Shown in pieces: positions 11,000 through 18,796 of a DNA stretch of 64,000 bases. The notes under the pieces are model-generated. The model ran no database searches and had not been told where the DNA came from. It saw only the letters and a program-made list of their open reading frames with translations. Made by a program: the position numbers and the translations under genes. The stretch covers positions 1 to 64,000 of the forward strand of contig NZ_JXOK01000010.1 of the NCBI RefSeq assembly GCF_000830505.1. The letters are read 5' to 3'. This DNA comes from Vibrio mytili. GTDB taxonomy: Bacteria > Pseudomonadota > Gammaproteobacteria > Enterobacterales > Vibrionaceae. Position 1 is the stretch's first letter. Each line of letters opens with the position of its first letter.

Positions 11000-11323
11000 T
11001 TAAACATGAATATCGAGCAGAGTGCCAATGACCTCGTTGTTTTTATCAACAACAGAAGCACCAATACGGTTATAACTGGCCGCTTGGGTGAGGTTGAGTA
11101 GCGGTTCTGTGAGTGAAGAATGAGAATTGTAAGCGGGTTGAATGCCAGACGATGAAAGGCCTGAGTCTTGCTCGGGCATTGACTCAACTTTATTGAAAGC
11201 GAGATCTTGTGAGGGTTTACTGGCGTTATGATTAATCTGTTCTGATGCTTTATCTGCCATTTGCTGCGACAATTGAATCAGTTGATGTCCAGATTGTAGC
11301 CCTGATACTGGCATGTCATTCAC
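11000..11323 (-). CDS. Small protein with FlgG-like helical ends, function unknown
   Basis: 107-residue soluble protein without signal peptide or membrane segment. The N-terminal ~30 residues (SGLQSG then an amphipathic stretch with MADKASEQIN) and the last ~30 (LLNLTQAASYNRIGASV then GTLLDIHV) resemble the N- and C-terminal coiled-coil ends of flagellar rod/hook proteins; FlgG-type proteins end in an AQRxYEAN then GTLLDI pattern. The large central domain of rod proteins is missing and replaced by a ~45-residue polar linker. ATG at 11323; the stop lies about 125 bases beyond the convergent adhesin stop. I know similar small proteins in vibrios only as hypotheticals; the flagellar resemblance is my inference. 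Confidence 0.65.
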   Translation of the reverse strand: MNDMPVSGLQSGHQLIQLSQQMADKASEQINHNASKPSQDLAFNKVESMPEQDSGLSSSGIQPAYNSHSSLTEPLLNLTQAASYNRIGASVVDKNNEVIGTLLDIHV

Positions 11324-11442
11324 TCCGTTCGAACCTACTTGTTAGCATAGGAAGTGAATATAAAACATGCAAGTGCTTGATAAAAGACTTGAGTAAAGAA
11401 AAAGACGGTCAGCTAAACGTAATTTAGGCCGTTAGGTAAACA

Positions 11443-11607
11443 TTAGACAAACAGCTGAGCCAGCATGTCGCGCTCTTCTGCAGACAGAACGGGTTCTTGC
11501 TTTTCGTTCAACGTAGAATTGATCGCCCCTTGCAGAGATTTGAGCTGGTTGGTTGTTAGATCGCTCAGTTTGCTCTTTAGGTCATTAAATTGCTGAGTTG
11601 TCATCAT
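11443..11607 (-). CDS. Hypothetical 54-residue protein
   Basis: Short reading frame starting with two adjacent ATG codons (11607 and 11604), preceded by a GGGAAT ribosome-binding-like stretch 4-6 bases upstream. The product is hydrophilic and probably all-helical: a FNDLKSKLSDLTTNQLKSLQ segment followed by an acidic tail ending MLAQLFV. No Cys, signal peptide or membrane segment. The composition, clean start and helix-turn-helix-like periodicity argue for a real gene. Function not recognised. Confidence 0.5.
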   Translation of the reverse strand: MMTTQQFNDLKSKLSDLTTNQLKSLQGAINSTLNEKQEPVLSAEERDMLAQLFV

Positions 11608-11759
11608 ATCTATTCCCAGTTTTAAGCCAATTGAAGCTGTCGCAACTTGTCACATGTTACGCAACTAATCTTATAGAAATAGGATAGTAATTAGACGGTT
11701 TTTTAATGTCCGAGCTTTGTCAGCTTATGTTAAATAGCTTGTGAGTTTTCTCCTATGTT

Positions 11760-13933
11760 TTATTTAACCCTAGAGGCAAACTTGTTCGCCAACGAATGAA
11801 GCTCTGGCAGCATCCGATAAATAAGGTGAAGTTGCTGTAATACCATTCTGGCAGAACTATCGTCTTCCTCCCGCCATTCATTTAAGCGTTGTTCCAATCC
11901 CGCGTCGTCTATGCTTGATAAATCACAGGTTTCACTATGTTGATGTAATTGTTGATGCAGTACGTCTAAATGTTGGTGGATACAACGGTGTGAGTCCAAA
12001 ATCAGTTTATGAGTTGACTCATCGTCTAGGCGGGTACGGTGCGCACCAAGTGCCGAGATGTAATTCAACATGGCATGGTTGAGCGTTAAAAAACGGAAGC
12101 TTTCATCTATTGCGGCTCGGTATTTGCCCGGCTCGACAAGCATTGTACTGATGGCGGCCGAAAGGCTAGCGTCACTATTGTGGGCCTGACGACGAGCAAC
12201 TCGATAACTTAGGTCATCCTTTTTCCCAACTCGATATTGAGCAATGATCTGAGCAAGATACTGCTTGTTGGCATCAATCGCGTCGGACATCACTTTATGA
12301 AGTCTTCTCGATTGCCAGTCTGGTAAAATAAGTGTCACGGCTGCCACGGCTAATACACAACCAATAAGGGTATCAGCCAAGCGTGGAAGTACCACGGCGT
12401 AGCTTCTCCAAGTTGATTGAATAAGAACAGCACCAATAGGGTGATAAATCCAGTTGCATAAGCGTAATTGTTCATCCTAAAGGCAAAAAACATCACACCA
12501 GAAATCACGATAAACACCAGTTGGCTCTCTTGAGAAGGGAAGAAAGTCAGCAGCGGTACCCCAACAAGTAAACCGACAATCGTACCAATGACTCTCAACG
12601 TCAGTTTTTGACGTGTTGCACTGTAATTTGGCTGACAAACAAACAGCGTCGTTAATAAAATCCAGTAGCCACGGTCAATGTTGAAAAACTGAATGATCCC
12701 GTAGCCTAATGTTAATGTGATCGACATACGCAGCGCGTGTCGAAACAGCATTGAGTCCTTATGTAGATTAGCTGAGATACTTTGCCACATCGCCTTTAAT
12801 GTGTGTGGGTTGTTGTCCGCCAACACATCTTCCTCTAGGCCTTCAGCATCTGGATTGTTGATATTATTGAGCTGTTTTTCAACGGTCGCTAAGTTATTGA
12901 ATAAATAGGTCAGCTGCATGAGCAGACGCTTCCAGTGCCCTTGGTTTTGTTCTTCTAGATAGGCGAGGGAGTTTTGCAGCTCCGCCAAGGCTAAAATCGA
13001 CTCTGAGGTGTGTGAGTATTCGGTACCAAGTTGAATCGCTTGAGCGATATCTCGGCAGGCTTTGGCCTGTGATTCGAGAAGATCTTTAAAACGAAATAGA
13101 ACGTCTGACCGTTCAAATTCGGAGGATAAATCTTGATAGCGGTAATGACTGGAGCTGACTCGCTCATGAATGTCCTGCGCAATAAAGTAAATATTGAGAA
13201 ACCGATCACTCGGGCCATCAACGTGACCTCGTTTGGAACGGTTCACCAGCGTGGCTTTACATGCATTAAGCGCAGTGACAGTCGCAGCATTCAGTTTCGC
13301 AGCTTCTATGCGCATCGGTTGTGGTGTTAAGTTTGTCACGGGGTGAAACAGCTTCGCTTTTGCATCCAAATAATTAGCGAGCTGAAAGAATACCGTTGCT
13401 AAGCTTTGTTGGACTGGTTGTAAAGGCCAAAACATTTGCCAAATCATCGACATCAAGTAATACCATGCCGCTCCGGTTAACAACAAGACCGGTTGGAACC
13501 AAATATTAGTGCTTTCGTGCGCGCCGAGCATGGTGTAAATAGCAATCAGTAGGGAGCCAAACGCAATACTGGCGTATTTAGGGCCTATTGCTCCAAGCAT
13601 GATAAACCCGAAAGTCGAAATAAAAAGCCCAGCAGCAAACAGCCAAGGGGTATTGAACAGTATCTCTATAGAAAATGCCGCGAGTGCGAAACAGAGAAAC
13701 GTGAGAACCAGTGCTTTGAGCCGTCCGGTGAAGCTGTCATCACTTTCTGCCAGAGCGGCAGCAATAACTCCAAGGATTAGGGGAGTGATAAGCGTATTCT
13801 GCCCGTAATACCACGCAGGAATCACAACCCCAAGAAGTGTTATCAGTATGAGAATGCTGTAATTGACGGTTTTATTAGCCCAATAGAGCCTAAATTTGGA
13901 AGCTGCTTGCACGTTAAGCCTTTCGTTTTTCAC
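11760..13933 (-). pseudogene. yccS: YccS-family (FUSC) inner-membrane protein, frameshifted
   Basis: Two overlapping frames together cover a whole YccS-type protein of about 720 residues: 527 residues from ATG 13933 to a stop at 12350, and the C-terminal ~205 residues read in another frame down to 11760. The N-terminal part has about six hydrophobic segments, then a cytoplasmic region with a VAQDIHERxSS-like IAQDIHERVSSSHY block, then a second membrane block with GYWILLTTLFVCQPNY, as in E. coli YccS. E. coli YccS has FNLLGEG then LPR-DTLIGC at the break; here the frame leaves after GEA and LPRLADTLIGC continues in the next frame. One missing base at about 12402 restores the family sequence. 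The position next to helD matches the enteric order. FUSC proteins are putative efflux components. Confidence 0.85.
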
Positions 13934-14165
13934 GCGAGTCCGGATGGCGTGTATTTTTAATGAAAACAGACGAATATTAGCAAGCTATTGACGTTGAACC
14001 AAATCCTTATAGTCCCAGGGGATTATTCTGTTCACAAAATCAGCAGTAATGTGAATTTTTAAAAAGAATGTATACCGATGCAGATTTTGGGACATTCCAT
14101 CGCTACAATTTAACGCCTCAAAATGATATAAACCGATAACTTCCAATCAAAAAGGCACACGTTTC

Positions 14166-16235
14166 ATGCAGCTCACTGCCACCAGCAAAGCACAATTTTT
14201 TATTCAAAATGAATACCATCATGTCGAGATAAAAGAGAACAGTGTTTTATTAAGCTCTATTGGTAGTGAAGAGCACATACCATTTACGGTGTGGAATGGA
14301 AACGTGAAGGTGAAACGCGGACTGGTTTGGAGCGCACTGCAATTTTTCGCTCACGAACAAGAAGGTAAACAGCAAAGTTGGCTAGTTCAAGGTTTACCTT
14401 GGCCTCAGTGTCGAAACTTTGCTGTTGAGGCGGTACGTCAATATCAAGAGTGGCACAACAATCAGTGCCGAAAATTGGCGGAGTATTTACCGAAGTGGGA
14501 AGCGGACCTTCATCAACTAAAACATGTGCCGACCTACCTTTCGCATTCTCAGGTTTTGTCTTGGGTCGAGCGGGTTAACGACGAATTAGTTGAGATAAAA
14601 ACCAGTTTAGAAGAAGCTAAAATGCGCATGCCGAATCGTATGGCAGAAATTGAACCTTGGCTGGTGGATACCTCGCAGGCGTTGGATGTACGTAATCAGG
14701 AATGGTTAGAAAATGAGCGCCCGAATTGGGAGGTGCTCTTCAATCAAATTGAATCGTCTCCACTCAACGTTTCTCAACAGTACGCGGTTCTACTTAACGA
14801 TGATCACAACTTGGTTTTGGCTGGCGCGGGATCGGGTAAAACTAGCGTTCTCACTGCGCGCGTGGCGTATTTATTACAAAGTCACCAAGCTCAGGCCGAA
14901 GAGTTATTGATGCTAGCGTTTGGGCGTGATGCGGCTGCAGAAATGAAAGAGCGTTTAATCAACAAGGTAGGGATGGCAGCGGATGGTACGCGAATAAATA
15001 CCTTCCATCAGCTTGGTTTGTACATATTAAATCAAGTTGAATCACAACCAGTTGAAATTACGCCATTGGCGCTGGATGATAATCAACGTTCGGCGTGGTG
15101 TATTGATTGGCTGAAAAAACACTGGATGACACCAACTAACTTCAAACGTTGGCAAAAACACCTAGATAAATGGCCAATTGCTTATTTGAAAGGCGACGAC
15201 GAACTCGGTAGCCATTCTGAAAACCCAAAACTGATTGCGTGGTTAGATTCACAACTATCACAGCTCGCAGCGATAGGTTTAACCAAAAAACAGGTACAAG
15301 AAAAGCTGGTCGATCATCCAGACTATACGCGTTTGAATAGTGAGTTAGCACTTTGTTGGCCATGTTTTACTGCGTGGCAAAAAATGCTCAAAGAGAGCAA
15401 TCACGTTGATTTTCCAACCATGATCAGCCGCGCCACAGAATATGTGGTCAAAGGTAAGTTTATCTCGCCTTGGCGATTTATCATGGTGGATGAATACCAA
15501 GATATCTCTCCAGACCGATTAGCGTTGGTTGAAGCTCTGTCTGCTTCTACGCAGAAGCAAAAAGGCGCAACCCTGTTTGCTGTGGGCGATGATTGGCAAG
15601 CGATTTATCAGTTTGCAGGGGCTGACGTGGATTTAACTACGGGCTTTAAGCAGCGTTTTGCACACTCGACGGTGCATCATCTTGATACGACCTACCGTTT
15701 TAACAATCAGATTGGTGATGTCGCCAATACGTTCGTACAGCAGAACCCTGCTCAGATAGCGAAGACCCTGAATAGCCACAAACAGCGTAAGCAGAAGAGT
15801 GTACATACTGCGCCAAGCAATCAGGTCGAAAAAATTCTCGATCAGCTTAATCAACAAGCGAAGAAAACCAAGTCAGTGTTGTTGCTGGGACGTAATCATT
15901 ACCATAAACCGGATCTATACGACGATTGGGTGCGACGCTTCCCTAATCTGGATATTCGATTCATGACTTGCCATGCGAGTAAAGGTCGTGAGGCAGACTT
16001 TGTGATTATTCTGTCAGTGGATGAAGGGCAGTTCCCTGCGAAGAAGAAACAAGTTCACATCGATGGCGCGCTAACGGAGTCGAAAGATGAATACCCACAC
16101 GCTGAGGAACGTCGTTTGTTCTATGTCGCCATTACGCGAGCTAAAGAAAAAGTGTGGGTGACTCACACTGGGGCGGGCTCCGCGTTTGTACAAGAGCTGG
16201 TGGATGGGGATTATCCCATTGTTACGTCGCGGTAG
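14166..16235 (+). CDS. helD: DNA helicase IV (UvrD/Rep superfamily)
   Basis: 689 residues, close to E. coli HelD (684). It has the HelD-specific N-terminal region (about 1-190) and a superfamily 1 helicase core: Walker A GAGSGKTS near residue 220, Walker B DEYQD near 443, the GDDWQAIYQFAGAD motif near 474, SKGREAD near 604 and the VAITRAKEKVWVTH motif VI near 655. It unwinds DNA 3'-5' using ATP. It is divergent from yccS, 232 bases away. In E. coli helD is followed directly by mgsA; here about 5 kb of pilus genes separate them. Confidence 0.95.
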   Translation: MQLTATSKAQFFIQNEYHHVEIKENSVLLSSIGSEEHIPFTVWNGNVKVKRGLVWSALQFFAHEQEGKQQSWLVQGLPWPQCRNFAVEAVRQYQEWHNNQCRKLAEYLPKWEADLHQLKHVPTYLSHSQVLSWVERVNDELVEIKTSLEEAKMRMPNRMAEIEPWLVDTSQALDVRNQEWLENERPNWEVLFNQIESSPLNVSQQYAVLLNDDHNLVLAGAGSGKTSVLTARVAYLLQSHQAQAEELLMLAFGRDAAAEMKERLINKVGMAADGTRINTFHQLGLYILNQVESQPVEITPLALDDNQRSAWCIDWLKKHWMTPTNFKRWQKHLDKWPIAYLKGDDELGSHSENPKLIAWLDSQLSQLAAIGLTKKQVQEKLVDHPDYTRLNSELALCWPCFTAWQKMLKESNHVDFPTMISRATEYVVKGKFISPWRFIMVDEYQDISPDRLALVEALSASTQKQKGATLFAVGDDWQAIYQFAGADVDLTTGFKQRFAHSTVHHLDTTYRFNNQIGDVANTFVQQNPAQIAKTLNSHKQRKQKSVHTAPSNQVEKILDQLNQQAKKTKSVLLLGRNHYHKPDLYDDWVRRFPNLDIRFMTCHASKGREADFVIILSVDEGQFPAKKKQVHIDGALTESKDEYPHAEERRLFYVAITRAKEKVWVTHTGAGSAFVQELVDGDYPIVTSR

Positions 16236-16240
16236 GGGAA

Positions 16241-16294
16241 CAAAGGTCCTAGGAGAAAAAAGGTCCTAGGTTATAGGATCCTAGGTCCTAGAGG
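16241..16294. repeat. CCTAGG-rich palindromic repeats, left flank of pilus module
   Basis: Just after the helD stop there are repeated GGTCCTAGG words (near 16245 and 16262) and the palindrome-containing string AGGTTATAGGATCCTAGG at 16268-16285. A near-identical string in inverse orientation lies at 21321-21337, on the far side of the pilus genes. Further degenerate copies lie at 16430-16460. Confidence 0.7.
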
Positions 16295-16363
16295 AGTTTG
16301 CTGATACTTGTGCGTTTAACGTTAGGTTTGTATTTGTGTTTTGGATTATGGAGCGCTTCGCTT

Positions 16364-16424
16364 ACAGAATACAGAATACAGAATACAGAATACAGAATAC
16401 AGAATACAGAATACAGAATACAGA
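16364..16424. repeat. Heptanucleotide tandem repeat (ACAGAAT) x8
   Basis: Eight perfect head-to-tail copies of ACAGAAT (16364-16419) plus a partial ninth. The array lies in the gap between the 3' ends of helD and the LuxR-type regulator and is outside any recognised gene. Seven-base arrays commonly vary in copy number by slippage. Confidence 0.95.
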
Positions 16425-16477
16425 GAAGGGCCTAGAGGGAAAAGATCCTAGGTTACAGGCGCATAGAGTCCAGAAAA

Positions 16478-17122
16478 TTAAACACCTTCTCTATTCTCAA
16501 TATAGGTGATTAATTCTTCCCTACTGTTTACATTGAGTTTCCTATATATATTTGATAGGTGTTTTTTTACGGTTGAGTTAGCAAGAAATAATTTCTCTGA
16601 GACTTCTTTGTTTGAATTTCCATTTGTGACTAGAAATATAACCTGGCGTTCTCTGGTTGATAATTCAGACAAATGACAGTTGCTACTTAAATTTTTATTA
16701 CAGCGATAGTGAATGAGTATTTGATGAGCTATCTTTCTTGGCAACCACATGCCACCATTAGACAGTTCTTCTATACAACGAATAAAGCTCAAATCACTCG
16801 AACCTTCATAAAGAATACCTTCCACTTTGCTAAAAATAAAAGGAGAACCTTCAGAAAACTCTTCAGGAACGTTAAAAAGCACCAAATGCACTCTATCATA
16901 ATTAACAGAAAGAAGTTGATCAAAATCTTCTTCCAAATATCTGTAATTGGCAAATATCAAAATATGTTCAGATGTTTTGTTATAAAAGAACACATCAAGA
17001 TCTTTAGTTACATTAATATTGTGAGACGTCTTGGTTTCTATATTATTCGCTAATTCCTTGTGATTTGAATCAGAAACAAAGAATATTTTGAATCGATGCA
17101 TCATGGGTTTTTCAAATTCCAT
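16478..17122 (-). CDS. LuxR/FixJ-type regulator, CsgD/VpsT-like
   Basis: 214 residues: an N-terminal receiver-like domain (about 1-135) with poor conservation of the acidic phosphorylation pocket, and a C-terminal LuxR HTH (about 148-210) with STRERQV, NSNKEVSEKLF and STVKKHLSNIYRKL. A WLPR motif lies between them, where CsgD/VpsT-class regulators carry the W-[FLM]-[TS]-R c-di-GMP motif. It is divergent from the pilin operon across a 345-base AT-rich gap and is the obvious candidate pilus regulator (inference). The start is not certain: there is no strong Shine-Dalgarno before ATG 17122, and Met7/Met8 are alternatives. Confidence 0.8.
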   Translation of the reverse strand: MEFEKPMMHRFKIFFVSDSNHKELANNIETKTSHNINVTKDLDVFFYNKTSEHILIFANYRYLEEDFDQLLSVNYDRVHLVLFNVPEEFSEGSPFIFSKVEGILYEGSSDLSFIRCIEELSNGGMWLPRKIAHQILIHYRCNKNLSSNCHLSELSTRERQVIFLVTNGNSNKEVSEKLFLANSTVKKHLSNIYRKLNVNSREELITYIENREGV

Positions 17123-17467
17123 TTTAAAACTTAACTTTCATACTAGACCAACTTCTATATTTTGGTAGAAACTCACAAATCAAAGGCCTGAAATGTGATA
17201 AATGTCATATTTAATCTCTTCTCATCTCCAATGTGAAATGACTTTCTATCTAAAATTATTTAGTAATTTTTTGTGTAAGGTTTTGAATTTATTTATAAAA
17301 TAAAACAAAAATAATGAAATTCATCTAAATAATACTTAAGTAGTTTTATCACTACTACCTAGTTTACTCCCTATTGTCAGGCCTATGTCATATATAGTTG
17401 TCTTGATTCAAGTGAATGCCGTACTTGAGCGTTATATTTTACAATTCAGATTGATAAGGGAAACAAT
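17123..17467. promoter_or_regulatory. Divergent AT-rich control region between LuxR-type regulator and pilin
   Basis: 345 bases with no credible gene, strongly AT-rich compared with helD. It must carry both divergent promoters. The clearest element is a perfect 11-base palindrome CTTGATTCAAG at 17402-17412, about 55 bases before the pilin start and well placed for a regulator site (inference). A GATAAGGGAAAC stretch before ATG 17468 supplies the ribosome-binding site. Confidence 0.5.
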
Positions 17468-18034
17468 ATGAAACTTTCTAAATTATCGCTAGGCATTGGT
17501 ATGTCTCTCATCTTTTCTTCATCAGCGATGGCGGCAGACCCGACCGCTACGGTAGATGTATTCAGCGTTGTGGAAGAAAAATGTAATATCGGTGTCGTAT
17601 TTGGTGCTGGAGGAGAAGAAGCAGGTGTTGGTGCGACAGACCTTGGTAATAACGTCGTTGACGGTGAAATTAATGATCTAAATGGTGGTAAAGTACAATT
17701 ACTAACAGGTTATGCGGAATGTAACTCTCCTGGTGGATTTAAAATACTTGCTAAACTCGAAAATGGAGCACTAGTTAACACTACTAATGATGTTTATCAT
17801 ATTGATTATAATCTAACTTTTGGTAGTACTAATCTGGACGATATTGGATCTAGAGCTCTTCCAGGCACAGGTGGTGATTATAAATATGAGACTAGTGAAT
17901 TTCTTGTTGGTTCAAATTCTGCGACTAATGATACCGTAAATTTTCAGTTGAAAATGAATGGATTTGATGACTCTCAAGGTGGTATCGCTGGACACTATTC
18001 AGAAAAAGTCACTTATCGTGTGACTACAATGTAA
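17468..18034 (+). CDS. Major pilin subunit of chaperone-usher pilus
   Basis: 188 residues with a clear Sec signal peptide (basic MKLSK start, hydrophobic core, cleavage after SAMA, about residue 22). The mature part is rich in Gly, Asn, Thr and Asp with one Cys pair (in EEKCNIG and YAECNSPG), as expected for an Ig-like pilin fold closed by donor-strand exchange. It is the first gene of a pilin-chaperone-usher set, so probably the main shaft subunit. It is exported to the periplasm and assembled at the usher. No separate tip adhesin gene is recognised nearby, so this subunit may serve as both shaft and adhesin (inference). Confidence 0.8.
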   Translation: MKLSKLSLGIGMSLIFSSSAMAADPTATVDVFSVVEEKCNIGVVFGAGGEEAGVGATDLGNNVVDGEINDLNGGKVQLLTGYAECNSPGGFKILAKLENGALVNTTNDVYHIDYNLTFGSTNLDDIGSRALPGTGGDYKYETSEFLVGSNSATNDTVNFQLKMNGFDDSQGGIAGHYSEKVTYRVTTM

Positions 18035-18050
18035 TTCAATAGTCATCTGG

Positions 18051-18079
18051 GGGGAAGGTCAGTCTTCCCCTTTATTTTT
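18051..18079 (+). terminator. Attenuator-like hairpin between pilin and chaperone genes
   Basis: GGGGAAG / CTTCCCC stem (7 bp, 6-nt loop) followed by TTTATTTTTA, 17 bases after the pilin stop. It is placed to end most pilin transcripts and let a minority read into chaperone and usher, giving excess pilin over assembly proteins. Confidence 0.7.
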
Positions 18080-18116
18080 AAAAAGGACTTATACTTTTAA
18101 CTAAAGGGAGTTAATT

Positions 18117-18782
18117 ATGCTCACTCGCTTTTATTCAATAATGTTATTGACCTTTTCCAATATAGTGTTCGCTAACTTTGTCGTCTCTCCAACACAAGTA
18201 GAAACCAGCGTCAAGACAAAAGTCGTCAGCTATACGATTGAGAATAGGACCGATGTACGGGCAGCCTATGATATTCAAGTATTTGAACGACAATTGCTGC
18301 CTAGTGGTGAAGAAGTATTGCTCGACACTAAAGACTTACGTGCTTTTCCTTCTAAAGTTATCGTTGAAGCAGGTAAGAAAAAAAGAATCAAGGTGATGTA
18401 CTTAGGCAAGCGAGATATCTCCTCTGAAAAACCTTATCGGGTTAATTTTATTCAAGACGACAAAGACGTGAGCCAAGAGCAAAGTAATAACCTCAACGTG
18501 CGTTTTGAATTTTTCACTTCACTGTATATTCAGCCAAAAAACATATCCTCCAAGCTAGAAACCGAAGTCGTGAAGAAGAACGGTCAGTGGCTGCTCTATC
18601 TGCAAAACACAGGCACTAAACATCATATTTTAAATGACTGGAAACTCGCACTCGGGGGCTCAGACAGTAATACCGTTAGCATGCCCGCCGTGAACGTTCT
18701 AGCCAACACCCATGTTTATCTGCCGATCAACAAAAAGCTTGAAAGTGGAGCGCTCAATAGTATCAGTATTATTGATAAGTAA
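18117..18782 (+). CDS. Periplasmic pilus chaperone (PapD-like)
   Basis: 221 residues with a signal peptide ending near ANF (about residue 20), then two Ig-like domains. The N-terminal domain begins FVVSPTQVETS and carries the VIVEAGKKKRIKVMY edge region and the PYRVNF motif typical of PapD-type chaperones. Known role: it caps pilin subunits in the periplasm by donor-strand complementation and delivers them to the usher. It is transcribed with the usher (stop 14 bases before the usher ATG) and lies behind the hairpin that follows the pilin. Confidence 0.85.
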   Translation: MLTRFYSIMLLTFSNIVFANFVVSPTQVETSVKTKVVSYTIENRTDVRAAYDIQVFERQLLPSGEEVLLDTKDLRAFPSKVIVEAGKKKRIKVMYLGKRDISSEKPYRVNFIQDDKDVSQEQSNNLNVRFEFFTSLYIQPKNISSKLETEVVKKNGQWLLYLQNTGTKHHILNDWKLALGGSDSNTVSMPAVNVLANTHVYLPINKKLESGALNSISIIDK

Positions 18783-18796
18783 CATTGAGGAGCGAA

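Noticed and set aside
18785..18796. TTG start for the usher
   Set aside because: The GAGGAG site lies after this TTG and directly before ATG 18797, so the ATG is the better start.
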